Positions 33,250 through 44,296 of a stretch of 64,000 bases of DNA are shown here, in pieces. Source of the DNA: Macrothele yani. Its lineage: Eukaryota; Arthropoda; Arachnida; Araneae; Macrothelidae. The notes under the pieces were generated by a model. That model was not told the DNA's origin. It searched no databases and saw only the letters and a list, made by a program, of their open reading frames with translations. Position 1 is the stretch's first letter, and each line of letters begins with the position of its first letter. The position numbers and the translations under genes were made by a program. The DNA lies in assembly GCA_039090855.1 (NCBI GenBank), contig CM077012.1, positions 140,278,541-140,342,540 on the forward strand, read 5' to 3'.

Positions 33250-33640
33250 AAAGACTTGCTGTTCCAGCACAAACTACAAATGCTCAATTGAATTGAAGTC
33301 TGGGTAATTTGGAGACCAGGGAAATACTGGAGGTCTCCTTCTTGATCTGTGAATCATTCTCGAACAAACCAAACAGTGTGACATGGCACATTATCCTGTT
33401 CAAAGAAGGCACTAATAGATGGGAATACCACTGCCATGAAAGGATGTACCTGGTCTGCAATGATGTTTAGGTAGGTTGTAGACATATTTTCTTGCACATT
33501 AATAACAGGACCCAGAGTTTCCCAGCAGAACATTGTCCAAAGCCTTACACTAACTCCACCAGTGAGTTTTCATCCCATGGTGCATCCTGGTGCCCACTTT
33601 CCCATGTAAATGTTAAAGACTTGCCTGGCTATTCACATGG
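33250..33640 (-). pseudogene. Tc1-like transposase relic
   Basis: One minus-strand frame reads MFCWETLGPVINVQENMSTT, YLNIIADQVHPFMAVVFPSI and SAFFEQDNVPCHTVWFVRE, then a stop. These match the order of a Tc1 transposase centre (the QDNAPCHT-type second catalytic region). The following WPPNSPDLNPIEH-like block survives only in a shifted frame (about 33300). Distinct from the relics at 16.3 and 24 kb. Confidence 0.8.
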
Positions 33641-35671
33641 TGCAACAGGAAATGAGATTCAATGGGCCAGATGACTGACTATCTTTCAGTTATTCAAGGT
33701 CCAGTTTTGATGCTCATAACCCCATTATAAGCACTTTCGATAAGTAACAGAGGTAGCATGTGAACTCAAAGCGGCCAGTGGCTATGCACAGGGGCGTAGC
33801 TAGGTCTAAGAACCGGGGGGGGGCTGCCAACTCACTATGGGGGAACTTTGTTCAACAACAAACTATATTCATTCACAAATACAGATGCAAGTTTTGCTTT
33901 CTATTTTCGTTACTTTTGTTAATTTACTTCACTAGTGAACAAGTTTTCCATGCTGAAAAGTAAAATAAAAAAGTGTAAAAACAGGGGTGAGTTTTAAATT
34001 TCAAGAGTTCAAGAGAACTGAACTCTTGAAATATAAAAAAATTTGCATTATCGGATTTTTTTTTTTTTATGGTGGATGAGGTGCAGAGTCATTATTGAAA
34101 GATAACTTCCAACTAGCATGACAAAAACTATTTATTATTTTGTTTACTTTTTGGCTCTTTTCCATGGATCAATGCAGTGCCTTTGAGAACTTATTGATGC
34201 TGAATTTTAGCTCTTTCTTCTCCATCTTTAATCATTCTTCTTCTTTGCTGGTGTTTGGAGGTATACTCTTCTTACTGTGGTCAAGAGCAAAACCTCCCTT
34301 CCGCATTCAAAAACCAAGAACCCTCAGATTCCCGCCAATAAACACTTCTTCACATGCATTGCAAAATCACTGCTACAGACTACCAAACAATGAACAGGAA
34401 GTTGAAAGCCTTTTCTCACTCTTGCACAAAGATTTCTTTTCAGCACTGTTTTGCATCACCTAGAGGGATATATTTAACTAAAACATTTTCACGCCAACAA
34501 TGTTTTTTTTATATTTTGTTTCCTATGAAAAGAAACAGGTTTTCCCTCTTCCCTGACCCTTAGTAGCAACAAGTCTGGTGCCCATCTAGCTGAGAATCAT
34601 AAGCGCAGTAGTTTCTACTGATTCACTTTAAATCTTTTACTGGCCCAGTGGACCACTAGAATTTGTAGTCCGATTTGAAAAAGGCTGAGATTGGCAGTAT
34701 ATATCATTAGTCAAAACAGACAGTATGCTAATAGTGATACCTTTGAGGAGCTTGCTCTAGCAGTAGCAAAAAAACTGCTCTAGCAGTAGCAAACAAACTG
34801 ACGTATTCAGTGTTGGAATGGAATGCGCTCCATAATCATTGCACTGTATTATTTTACTTACTTGTTATTGTTAGCATTTAGCGTATAAGGCAACATATAT
34901 CACAGTGAAATTTTTGCTTAGATCAACAAGTGTAACTTGGAAATCCCCACCCTGCCATCATTCATCTTGCAGTCCATGTGAACCGGTTGGGTTGTTATCA
35001 GTTTGGCATATCACCCCTGCATGGATTGATTGGTGTTACTATTGGTGACTGCTTATGTTTTTTAAAGCTAGGGAGAAAAAAAGGCCTCAACAGAATTATT
35101 TCAAACAAACAAACAATAACTGCAACAACAACAGCGAAAAAAAAAAAATCTTCGAAATTACCCTTTGGGCAAGAAAAGATCATTTGCAGTCTCGCCGTGT
35201 GTCTTCTGCTCTCGGACAGTCATTCATTGCTCCCACTCTAATGTTTATGGCTTTATGACTCTACCAAAGCTCACAGAGTGCATGGTGAGCTGCTGACAAC
35301 TTACTAATGTGCAAGGAAAAGTGATTGCAAAATGAAAAAAAAAAAAAAATCAGTAGCTTCAAACAAACAGAAAGGTAGGGTACAAACCACATCCCACACC
35401 CCCAATTTCTCGCTTGCTTGGTTGTCTTATTTCTTAAGTGTTTATTCAGTATCAGTGGTTAAAACACGATTTTTTTGAAGATATTGATTCTTTTATAGAA
35501 ACCAAATATTTGCGCTATATTCCGATTATCTTATTTAATTTTATGTAAAGTGGAACTAAATATTTAAGTATGAATCCAGTACGTATAACAAAAATTTGGA
35601 GAGGTGCAGAGCACCCCCAAATGATTTCAAGGGGTGCTCAAGCCCCTGAGCACCCCCGTAGTTGGCGCCAG
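33641..35671. other. Non-coding stretch with isolated hAT-like ends
   Basis: Contains CAGGGGCGTAGCTAGG at about 33790 and GAGCACCCCCGTAGTTGGCG at about 35647, both resembling hAT-type ends but not clearly a pair. It also has a 24-bp duplication (CTCTAGCAGTAGCAAA twice, about 34756-34795). 34140-34460 might be a LINE C-terminal remnant, but I could not confirm a family. Confidence 0.35.
33998..34032. repeat. 14-bp perfect hairpin
   Basis: ATTTCAAGAGTTCA and TGAACTCTTGAAAT flank the 7-nt loop AGAGAAC. Confidence 0.8.
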
Positions 35672-36240
35672 TGGACTGGATAGGATTTCAAGAGTTTCTC
35701 TGAGGAGGGTGGCTCTGGTGGTTGTGTATCGTGCGATTTTCTTTGTCCCATAAAAGGTGCTGTGGAGTTGTTGGCGACTTCATGCGTTAGTGCTGTAGTG
35801 AGAAGTCCTCTTTTGAGATTCTCACTACGGCACTAGCGCATGAAGTCGCCAACAACTCTGCAACACCTTTGTGGAGAAAATCGCATGATACACAACCGCC
35901 AGAGCGACCCTCCGCAGAGAAACTACAAAAATCCCAAGAACCTTGAAAAATCCTATCCAGTCACGGGCTATGCAAATAGGAAACATCAATGGACCTTCCA
36001 CATGTATGGCGCACGCTCATGAATACGCACACTCTTAATCACACATCTTGAATATGATGGGCACGTTCTACAATATCCATAGCAAACATCTATTTTTGAA
36101 TTCATAACTTGAACTCTGTTTTTGCATTTGAATAATACTTCTGTCTGAAGAAGCCACCCGTGGTGGCGAAAGCTAGCATTTTGTTCTAGTTTTTGTAATA
36201 TTACACCAATAAAAACGGATTTCAGCATTTTATTAGTATT
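35672..36240 (+). mobile_element. Penelope-type terminal fragment with inverted repeat
   Basis: Arms 35672-35805 and 35818-35963 are an imperfect inverted repeat of about 140 bp each; both contain TTGTTGGCGACTTCATGCG or its complement. The right arm runs on to a CTGAAGA...GAAAGCTAGC motif (36145-36176) and an AATAAA at about 36213. Inverted terminal duplications and this hammerhead-like motif are both known features of Penelope-like elements. No RT remains here. Confidence 0.5.
36145..36171 (+). ncRNA. Hammerhead-like motif
   Basis: CTGAAGA (36145-36151), a perfect 6-bp stem (GCCACC, loop CGT, GGTGGC; 36153-36167), then GAAA (36168-36171). This is the order CUGANGA, stem II, GAAA of a hammerhead core, but with one extra A before the stem. 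Stem III and the cleavage site are unclear. Confidence 0.4.
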
Positions 36241-37108
36241 ACTGGTGTATATCTACCCAATTTTTCTGTACTAAAAAAAGTATTTTGAGAATTTCTAAAC
36301 ATATGAATTATGAGGTGGAATGAGCTAAAATTTGCCACTCATTTTTCATGCAGGACTACTAGTTCATATTATTTTGGCTGATTCAACATGGAATGCAACA
36401 CACACACATTACATAAAACATGTTTAAAACTTTTGTTTTGAGCAGAGGAACTAGTTATTGGAAAGGTGTAAAAGGTGAATCTTACAAGCCCATCCAGTTT
36501 TATATTTCGTCCTGTTTAATAATTACAAGTGCATTATCTTGGTGTATGTCATTTTCAAAATGTGTGAATTAGAACATCTCTTTAAAAAAAAATTTTTTTC
36601 TCCTGGCATAACAGCTACCAAAGCCAGCAATCATTTCTTTTACAGCAATTAGAACTTCCTTAAATTAAACGAAAGAGTGACATAGTCCTGATGACGAAGT
36701 AGGCTTTAGTTCGAAAATTTGACAAAAACTTTCATGAAAAATAACCTCTATAAGACCCGTAAAAAAGTTATTCCACAATCACTATGAATAGAGGTGCCAT
36801 AAATTCATTTACAACTAGAAAAATTATCTATATATTGACTGATAGAAATAGAAGGTGGGGAAAACTGGAATTTTTTTAAGCATGAAATTCAAAAATCTGT
36901 ACTGCTTGTGCTCAAGGGTGGCCATAAGGTGGGGGTGCTCTACTCCCCTCCCCCCACCATCAGAAGTTGGTACAGCCAAATTTTTAATAAATTTAAAACA
37001 CTAAAAGAGACGAAACCTCTTTTTGAAGCATTATAAAAAATAACAAGATATTAATGATTGATTGTATCAATTATTTTTGTTGTATTTACCATCTTGCACA
37101 TTTACTAA
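36241..37108. other. Gap with a second hammerhead-like motif
   Basis: 36688-36716 reads CTGATGA, then C, then GAA...TTC, then GAAA: the same core order with the same single extra base before the stem. The rest is AT-rich with no gene. Confidence 0.4.
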
Positions 37109-39592
37109 GGGATGTAAGGTTAGGTGATGCATAACATCACAACCTCTCCTTGACAAATGTCAACCCCGCCGTCTCGTGGTGCATCCTGCTCCCCCTAAAG
37201 GGACTCAGACGACCGCCAATAGTGGTATAACTATACCATCGGGATTAGAGGAAATGCTATCCCACACTCACCAACCCGCTTGGCCAGCATGGTGAGTTAT
37301 GGCCAAACCCCTCCAAAATGACTCCACAACTTAAATTTTGGCCCTCAGTCTCCAGCAGATGGAATGTGCCTGGCCAAGGCAGCGACCAGTGCGACATGAA
37401 GGCAGAGGGCGCTAAGAATCCCCGGAGGACCGGACTAGGCTGCCATCTGATGCCGACCTTGGCTATGTATAATGGACGCTCCCTATCTTCTGATTCAAGG
37501 CTTCTTGAATTGGAAGAACTACAAAGGATCAAGTGGGACAACGTCGGGCTAAGTGAGGTAAGGAGAAAAGGAGATCTCATTGAACTGAAAAGTGGACATC
37601 TCTTCTATTATCGTGGGACAGATAGTGGCAGAACTAGTGGTGTTGGATTTATAATAAACGAGAAACTGGAGGATAAATTTGTAGAAGTTGAAAGTTCCTC
37701 TGACAGAGCTGAACGACTTGTTATCCAAATCTTGAGAAGATACCAGGCTCAGATGATTCAAGATTATGCACCCACCACAAGTCATCCTGAAGAAGAGATT
37801 GCAGAATTTTATGAGGAAATTCGTCATCTAAATAATAAAGGCAAGCAGCACTTGAAGATCATTATGGGAGATTTCAATGCAAAAATAGGGCAACAGAATG
37901 AAACTTCAGTAGGTAAATTCGGTCATGGCAACAGAAACCAGCGTGGAACTACTCTCATGGAGTTAGCAGAAGGGTTTTTCATCATGAACTCTTTTTTCAA
38001 GAAAAAGGAAATGGACATGGAGGTATCCCAGTGGATTGACAAGTGAATCTGATTTTATTATGTGTAACAAGAAATTTGTCATGGAAGACTGCAGTGTGCT
38101 AAATAAGTTCGACACAGGTAGTGACCATAGAATGGTACGATGTAAGATGCACCTCAACGCTAAACTCGAGCTTGGCAAGCTCATAAAACAAAGTGTATTG
38201 ACATGACCAACCTCAAAAAACATCACAATACCTTCAAATTGGAACTGAGGAACAGATTCTCTACTCTAGAACGAAGGTCTAACGTTGGAAGAAGTGGACA
38301 TCTCTGAAGTTAACAGAAAACTAACCAAGGCTCTTGTGGAAACAGCAACAAAAATAACTGGTACTAAGAACAAGATGCATACGAACAAATTATCAGGAAA
38401 AACCAAAATTCTGATGCAAAAAAGAAGAGAGATAAGGACAACTAAAGGAGATGCAACTTCCAAAGTGGAATATATAGAGTTATGCAAGACGGTACGAAAA
38501 AGCATCACTGAAGATGTAAGGAAATTCAACTGTGAACTAGTGAAGAAAGCAATTGAAAACAACCAAAGCTTGAAGAGAGCAAAGGGACATCTGAGTAAGG
38601 GAAGAAAACAGATTATGTCTCAGAGAAAAGATGGTTCTGTAACAAGAAATTGAGATGAAATTTTGACAAGAGTGAAAGATTTCTACTCAAAACTATATGA
38701 AAGGGATGATACATGTACTCCAGACATTACGAAAGGTACCAGTACCAGAATTCTTCCAGTCCTCCCAGCAGAAGTTGCACATGCAATCAAGAACATGAAA
38801 CAGGGAAAAGCTCCAGGAGAAGATAGAATTACTGTAGACATCATACAAGAAGCAAGTGGAGAAATTGAAACAGTACTCGCCCAAGTTTTCACTCGATGCC
38901 TTAATGAAGGGAAGATTCCTGAGGATTGGAACAATGCTACAATGATCTTGCTACATGAAAAAGGGGACATTGAGGATCTCAGGAACTACAGACCTATCGG
39001 TGTTTTATAAAATCTTCACTACAGTTTTTTCACACTGCTTGAAGGTGACACTGGACATGGCTCAACCAAACAAGCTGGATTCAGGAGTGGCTACAGCACT
39101 ATAGATCATATCCACGTACTGAGAGAACTAATTGAAAGAGCGAGGGAATATGAACTTCCATTATGCATAGCTTTTATCGATTATGAAAAGGCCTTCGATT
39201 CCGTGAAACAATCAGCAGTAACAATGGCTTTGAAAGCTTGCAGTATTGAAGATGTATACATTATCATTGGTAGGAACATAACATCTATGAAAATGCAAGT
39301 TCAAAGGTTCGGATATTTGAGGATACAGCACAAATAAGAATTGGAAAGGGAGTGAGACAAGGTGACACCATATCTCCCAAGCTCTTTAACACCACATTGC
39401 AAAATGTCTTTCAATCATTGAACTGGGAAAACAAAGGGGAAAAGATTAATGGAGGTTACTTAATTCATATTCGTTTTGCTGATGATGTAGTCATCTTTGC
39501 AACTACCCCTTTAGAGCTGCAGAGTATGATCCAAGAACTTGCTGACAAGAGTAAAGAAGTGGGATCAAAGATGAACTTTCAGGAAATTTGAA
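37109..39592 (+). mobile_element. RTE-type LINE, 5'-complete, 3'-truncated (copy D)
   Basis: Starts GGGATGTAAGGT, the same first bases as copy E, so this is likely the true 5' end. A 5' UTR of about 210 bp precedes the ORF. The copy stops abruptly at 39592 within RT, after KEVGSKMNFQ, with unrelated DNA beyond. 3' truncation is not the usual RTE outcome and points to a later deletion or insertion at the junction. Confidence 0.9.
37318..39589 (+). pseudogene. RTE endonuclease / reverse transcriptase ORF (copy D, broken)
   Basis: The protein starts MTPQLKFWPSVS. The endonuclease motifs follow: NGRSLSSDSRL, VGLSEVRRKG (catalytic Glu), YAPTTSHPEEE, IIMGDFNAKIG (Asp/Asn) and GSDHRMVRCK (SDH). The endonuclease nicks the target to prime reverse transcription. 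Frameshifts interrupt at about 38020-38050, and a stop lies at about 38652 (NRG to N-stop). The RT part resumes at 38663 (KAPGEDRITVDII), loses PISLLS at about 39000, and has FADDVVIF at 39480. The chain ends before the thumb region. Confidence 0.88.
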
Positions 39593-40059
39593 AACAAAAT
39601 TTCCCAGATAGTCCGCACTTCCAAACTTTAAACAAAATAAGTAACTTTAATTTGTGACTTACCCGTTTTTCTCTTTTATTTCACCTACCTTTAATCCATA
39701 AATGCTGGTAAAAATGCTGCATACTGGCAAAGAATTTGACAACACATACGGCACCGTCAGGGGCGTAAAGATAACCCCAGCAACCCCACGTCGCGGGGGT
39801 GAAGGGGGGAGATTTTCGGGGCCATAGATCTATGAAAGTATTTTCTTAATTTTTTTTCTTTTTATTTAGCAATTTAATTTCAGACAAGAGGTTTTCTACT
39901 TGCTCTAAAAAATTTTGTCTTAAATTTTCCGTCTTTTGGATACGCAAGTTTTTGAACCAAAGGGCGCCATTTATCTGCGCACCGATTAATCAGATCAGAT
40001 CATATATATAGATTTTAGGAAGGGAGTGTCTGACCCCAGGTCTTAAAAACAGCATACAG
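39593..40059. other. Gap with an isolated hAT-like end
   Basis: CAGGGGCGTAAAGATAACCC at 39758 resembles a hAT-type terminus. No partner end or coding sequence was seen. Confidence 0.35.
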
Positions 40060-41359
40060 TTCCAAAATACAAATTTAATATGTACAATACATGTTCAAGT
40101 GACATTTGATATTGTCTTAATATTGTGGTATAAAGCCGGTTCATGTGTCAAAAAGTTGTGTAGGGTGCTAAAACATTCGATATTGTTCTCAATAACGTCT
40201 TCCCAGAATTTTAACTTTCTTAATATACTTTCCACTCGATTTTGAACAATGAAAATAGTCGTATCTAAACCTTGTAATGGTAAATAATTAAGTTCATTTA
40301 TTTTCGAAAAGATATCTGAGAAATATGCTATTGTTTGAAGTCATGTGCGACAAGATGAAAAGGGTGATCTTCAAAGAAAACAGTTAATTCCTGCCTTAAT
40401 TCAAACCAACACGTACAGTAAGTACTTAGCCACGTTGAAATTGAGAGCCATCTAATATCCGCGTACTTCAAAACAGTAACATGCTCGCTGTTCATATCCT
40501 TGCATAAGGAAGTAAATAGTCTGGAATAAGTTGTTCTCGATTTTATTAAATTGACTGCTTTGAAAGCTTCATCGAACACACATTTTAATTATTGCGGCAT
40601 ACGTCTCGATGCCAGGGAGTGTCTATGAATACTACAATGCGCCCAAGAAATATTCGCACATATATTTTTGATGCGGGTAACTAAGCCCATGAATTTTCCT
40701 GTCATCGATTTTGCACCATCTGCACAAATTCCACAGAAAGAAGACCATTCAGTTAGCTTTTCTTCAAAATGCGAGTTGATTAAATTAAAAATGTCCTCAC
40801 CAGTTGCACATTTTTTAAACAGGCGGCAAAACAGTCTGTTTTCCTCCACTTTGTTATTCAGATATCGTACAAATACAATTAATATTGCTAGATTCTTAGA
40901 AACGTCTGTGGTCTTATCTAACTGCAGAGCGTACTATAATAAACAATTCAACATCCTCAGATATATAACGTGGATTCGGCGAGACACTGTTGTTAGAAAG
41001 GGGCATCATTCCCAATTTCTTTGGCGAATCGTCACCAAACATGCGCTAGACAATGGTTTCCGCGCACGGTAAAATCAGATTTTACGCAATAGTATGGGCT
41101 TCCATAGCATTTCCTATTTGGTAGCTTACCAAGTGTGATGCCTTAATCGCTTTTTCACTATCTTGATTACGAAGTGCATGCTGGCTATGTAAGAACGTGA
41201 GTCCCAAGCATCTGCAAAAAATAAAACTGTTAATCCATTTTAACTTACTTGCGGTTTAATAAAACATGTTTATTGTAATTTTATGGAGACGCAATTACAT
41301 TATTTTTACCGCGAACCCTTGGAACATGGGGTTCGCGAACCACCAAATGGGAACCACTG
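40060..41359 (-). pseudogene. ZBED5/SCAND3-like hAT transposase relic
   Basis: Read on the minus strand from about 41230: KAIKASHLVSYQIGNAMEAH, then DKTTDVSKNLAILIVFVRYL (catalytic core), NRLFCRLFKKCATGEDIFNL, WSSFCGICADGAKSMTGKFM (CTDGA-type motif with the second Asp), HCSIHRHSLASRRMP, and VLKYADIRWLSISTWLSTYC (the RWLS block), ending in a region with DHPFHLVAH. These are ordered landmarks of the hAT subfamily annotated as ZBED5 or SCAN domain-containing 3. Several stops and frameshifts occur. On the far side a CAGTGGTTCCCATTTGG end at 41359 is the likely 5' terminal repeat. The other terminus was not found. Confidence 0.87.
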
Positions 41360-41884
41360 CTTTATTACACTTTCTTCGTTCTGCTGCAGGCATCCGATAG
41401 TTTCTGGAACTTAATTTTTATCAGGCTACTAAAATGGGATTTTTGTTTGTTTGTTTCTGTAAAAAAACTTTCGGATATACGTTCTCCCTAAACACGGGCG
41501 ACAATCAAGCAAGATGATGCAAATTCTTCAGGAAAACGAAAGTTCTGCGTCTCTTCGTACTTGTCAATTGTAAAGTAAAAAAAAGGAGCTAGCAACTTCA
41601 AATAAAAATATTTCCCTTAAATTGCCTTAAAGGTAAACATCAGTGGGAATATGAAACAAATTCGTTGCTAATCCGGAACTTACCTCGAATTCAAAGGCCG
41701 GCGGGAAAGATAAGGAGCCAACACCACCTACCACCGCTCACTACAAGAAAAAGATTGCTACTAACTCTTAACGAAAAACGAAGTACAGAACCCACATGAG
41801 AATAAACGCATGCGCTATACGGCTGCGCGGTGCAGTCTCAGGTCTTCAGGAAAAGCAGCGATCAGGAGTTGACTATTTTATGCT

Positions 41885-41985
41885 GCAAATCAGTTAGATT
41901 TTCTTCAAAATGCAAGTTGATTAAATTAAAAATGTCCTCGCCGGTTGCACATATATAGGTTACGTCAGCGGTTCCCAAACTTTTT
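41885..41985. mobile_element. Second ZBED5-type hAT fragment and a hAT terminus
   Basis: 41885-41952 repeats the minus-strand transposase segment at 40742-40812 almost base for base (TTTTCTTCAAAATGC and TAAAAATGTCCTC). Immediately after, CAGCGGTTCCCAAACTTTTT (41966-41985) is a typical hAT terminal repeat of the ZBED5-like group. A rearranged or internally deleted copy is likely. Confidence 0.6.
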
Positions 41986-42541
41986 GAGTTGCGGAGCACT
42001 TTCAGGAGAGAAATTCGTCACGGAGCACTATCGTCACCCTTATGCTAAAGGCACTATGTGCATATTTGGCTGTTTTTACCTAACTGCATTTTTCATTTTG
42101 TTAGTCGTTATTTTATCGTATAGCAAAAGCACGAATTATTTTTCGAATTCTAATTAACTTTAATTTTGATCTAAACTTAATTTTTCCCATTGAAAGTAAT
42201 TAAAAATTTGAACTTTAAATACCGTTTTCTCAAAACATCAATTTTGCACATACGTTCTTTGGCATAAGGGCGATGATATTTTCACTTAGTACCTACATAG
42301 ATACTGAACCGAATGACAGCAGAATTGACGATGGAAGGCATTTTTAAGCATTTGGGCATGTTAAATATCGAGTTTTATTTCATTCGAAATGTTATTTTCT
42401 TAACTAATTTTAGAGAAATAAGGAACTCAGTTAACTACGTAAACGAAAAACAACAACAAAAACATCAAGTAAGGCAACATTTTTGAGAATGAATTCAAAG
42501 CAGGTATTGTAAATCCACAATATGTTACCCACATAGATATG
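41986..42541. other. Gap, no supported gene
   Basis: AT-rich sequence downstream of the hAT end at 41966. It may be the inside of a non-autonomous hAT copy whose other end is not visible. Confidence 0.35.
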
Positions 42542-42597
42542 GGCCGCCCCAGTGGCGCAGTGGTTAGGTTAGTAATCTTTAAATTAAAAAAAAAAAA
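42542..42597 (+). mobile_element. Very short SINE head with A tail
   Basis: GGCCGCCCCAGTGGCGCAGT is followed after about 25 non-matching bases by a 13-A tract. Only the A-box part of the SINE is present and the body is absent. It is either a deletion product or an aberrant retroposition. Confidence 0.6.
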
Positions 42598-43020
42598 ATG
42601 ACTGTGAAAAGTGTGAATCATTTTTGTAGTAACGTTTTATTCTTTGTTTATTTTCCTTAGAATAAAATTAATGTCACTACATAACATAATACTTAGTGTT
42701 AAAAAAAGTGAAGTTCTAGTTTAACTGTAAGAGACATTTAATTTTTGTGGTTACTTTGGATAAAATGAATAGCACTGAAGTTGTTAAGAGTGATATTAGT
42801 TTAGGTGGGTAATCATGAACATTAACCACTGCCAAATAAAAAGAAACGTTAGTTAATCTTTTTTAAAAGAATGTTTCGTATTACCTATGTGAGTTTTTGA
42901 TTTTTCACCACTATAACTATTTTCATATCTGTGATTACAAACTAAACAATTTAAAAAAAATGCTTACTTCTAGTTAAGTTAACATGGCTATTTATGAATT
43001 TATTTTCATCTAAATAAATT

Positions 43021-43135
43021 ATTACGCCGCGTAGAAAATTGTGAAATAAATTAGTTTTCTACGCGACGTAAAATACTTATAAATTACGCATAATTTATGT
43101 AAAATATGTATCATGTAATTACGCGGCCGACCCTG
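43021..43135 (-). repeat. MITE-like repeat related to 17.05 kb
   Basis: On the minus strand it starts CAGGGTCGGCCGCGTAATTA. Inside are inverted CGCGTAGAAAAT and AGTTTTCTACGCG. It shares TTTTCTACG(C/T)GAC, GTAAAATAC and GCATAATTTATG-type words with 17048-17165. The CAGGG start suggests a hAT-type terminus. Confidence 0.45.
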
Positions 43136-44278
43136 TTTTCTACTTGATCAAAATTGGAATTGAAACTTTTTCACCAATTTCTGATACACTTAAAATTCGA
43201 ATTTCTCCCTCAAAATGTTCAGGAGATGCTAGCGGCCCACATTCAGAAAAGAAGGGAATCTATAGTCCGTTCAACTATAAAAGAACCGCGGCCTTTGTCG
43301 ACAACAATGGGGGCCCAGGGGCGGATTGGCCCACCCTGGGCATTTCCCGATGGGCCCCTTCCGTATATTTTGTCTTTCTTTCTTATTTTCTTAAAAATGT
43401 TTTCAGTGCAGTTGTTTTAAACACACAACTGAACCACAACACTTTTTTTTTTTAAAACGAAATGCACATAATGCTGTTATAACAAACGGGGAACAAAACT
43501 TCTATTTTAAATTAGGGGGAAATTTTATCCCCTTACAACTGCTAGAATTCCAACTACAATAGATGGGCCATGTCTGTTTGCGAACTTCTGGGTTCACTTA
43601 GTAGCTGAGGAACGAGAATGTATGTACCGTACGTTGCGGGACGGCGGGTGTGTGTACAAGATGTTCTATATATTCCCCAAGGGACGGGGGAGGGGGTGGG
43701 GTGGAGGTTGTTGATTTTACTCCCGTTGGTCGCAGGAGGCATTAGTGCTGTGCTAATAAGAGCCGAGTTTGGGCTCAATTTTAAGAGCCCGAGCCCGAAT
43801 TATGTCAGCCCTAGCCCGCCCAAGCCCGAATTATGTCAGCCCTAGCCCGCCCAAGCCCGAATTATGTCAGCCCTAGCCCCGCCCGAGCCCGAATTTTATA
43901 TTGCAGGATAGAGCCCGGGGCCGAACGTGCCCGAAAACTATGAGTAATCTGTTTAGGCATTAAAAAAAAATCTCCTCTTCCAAACTTCCACTCCTTCCTC
44001 CCCGTGCAATTAGCCGATGTCTTTCTCAACTACAGAGTGGGTAAGGGATGTCCATCTATTTCTATAGTTTCTTTGACCATTCATTTCATCCTGAAATGTT
44101 TCGAGGGGCCCGGCATCAGGAAAAATCGGGAGGCACAACAATCTACTATGATAACAGCATTGGGGTGGGGGCTGAACAGGACTAAATTGTTTTCACTATT
44201 TTACTTAAAATAGTGAAAATACTCACCCATGTTTGATAAAGTTGCAGAACAATGCTAGATAATGGTTATTATGGGATG
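43136..44278. other. Non-coding stretch
   Basis: Holds CAGGGGCGGATTGGCCCACC at about 43317 (hAT-like end), T and G runs, and the 31-bp tandem array listed separately. No gene is supported. Confidence 0.4.
43793..43886. repeat. 31-bp GC-rich minisatellite, three units
   Basis: Units start GCCCGAATTATGTCAGCCCT at 43793, 43824 and 43855, and a partial fourth begins at 43887. It is strikingly GC-rich against the local background. Confidence 0.92.
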
Positions 44279-44296
44279 TCATCATCATCATCATTG

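Noticed and set aside
34140..34463. LINE C-terminal remnant (SHALQNHCYRLPNN-like)
   Set aside because: The resemblance is weak and no other motif of the same protein lies nearby, so it was not listed as an element.
33790..35665. CAGGGGCGTAGCTAGG and GTAGTTGGCGCCAGTGG as a hAT pair
   Set aside because: The two ends are not complementary beyond a few bases.
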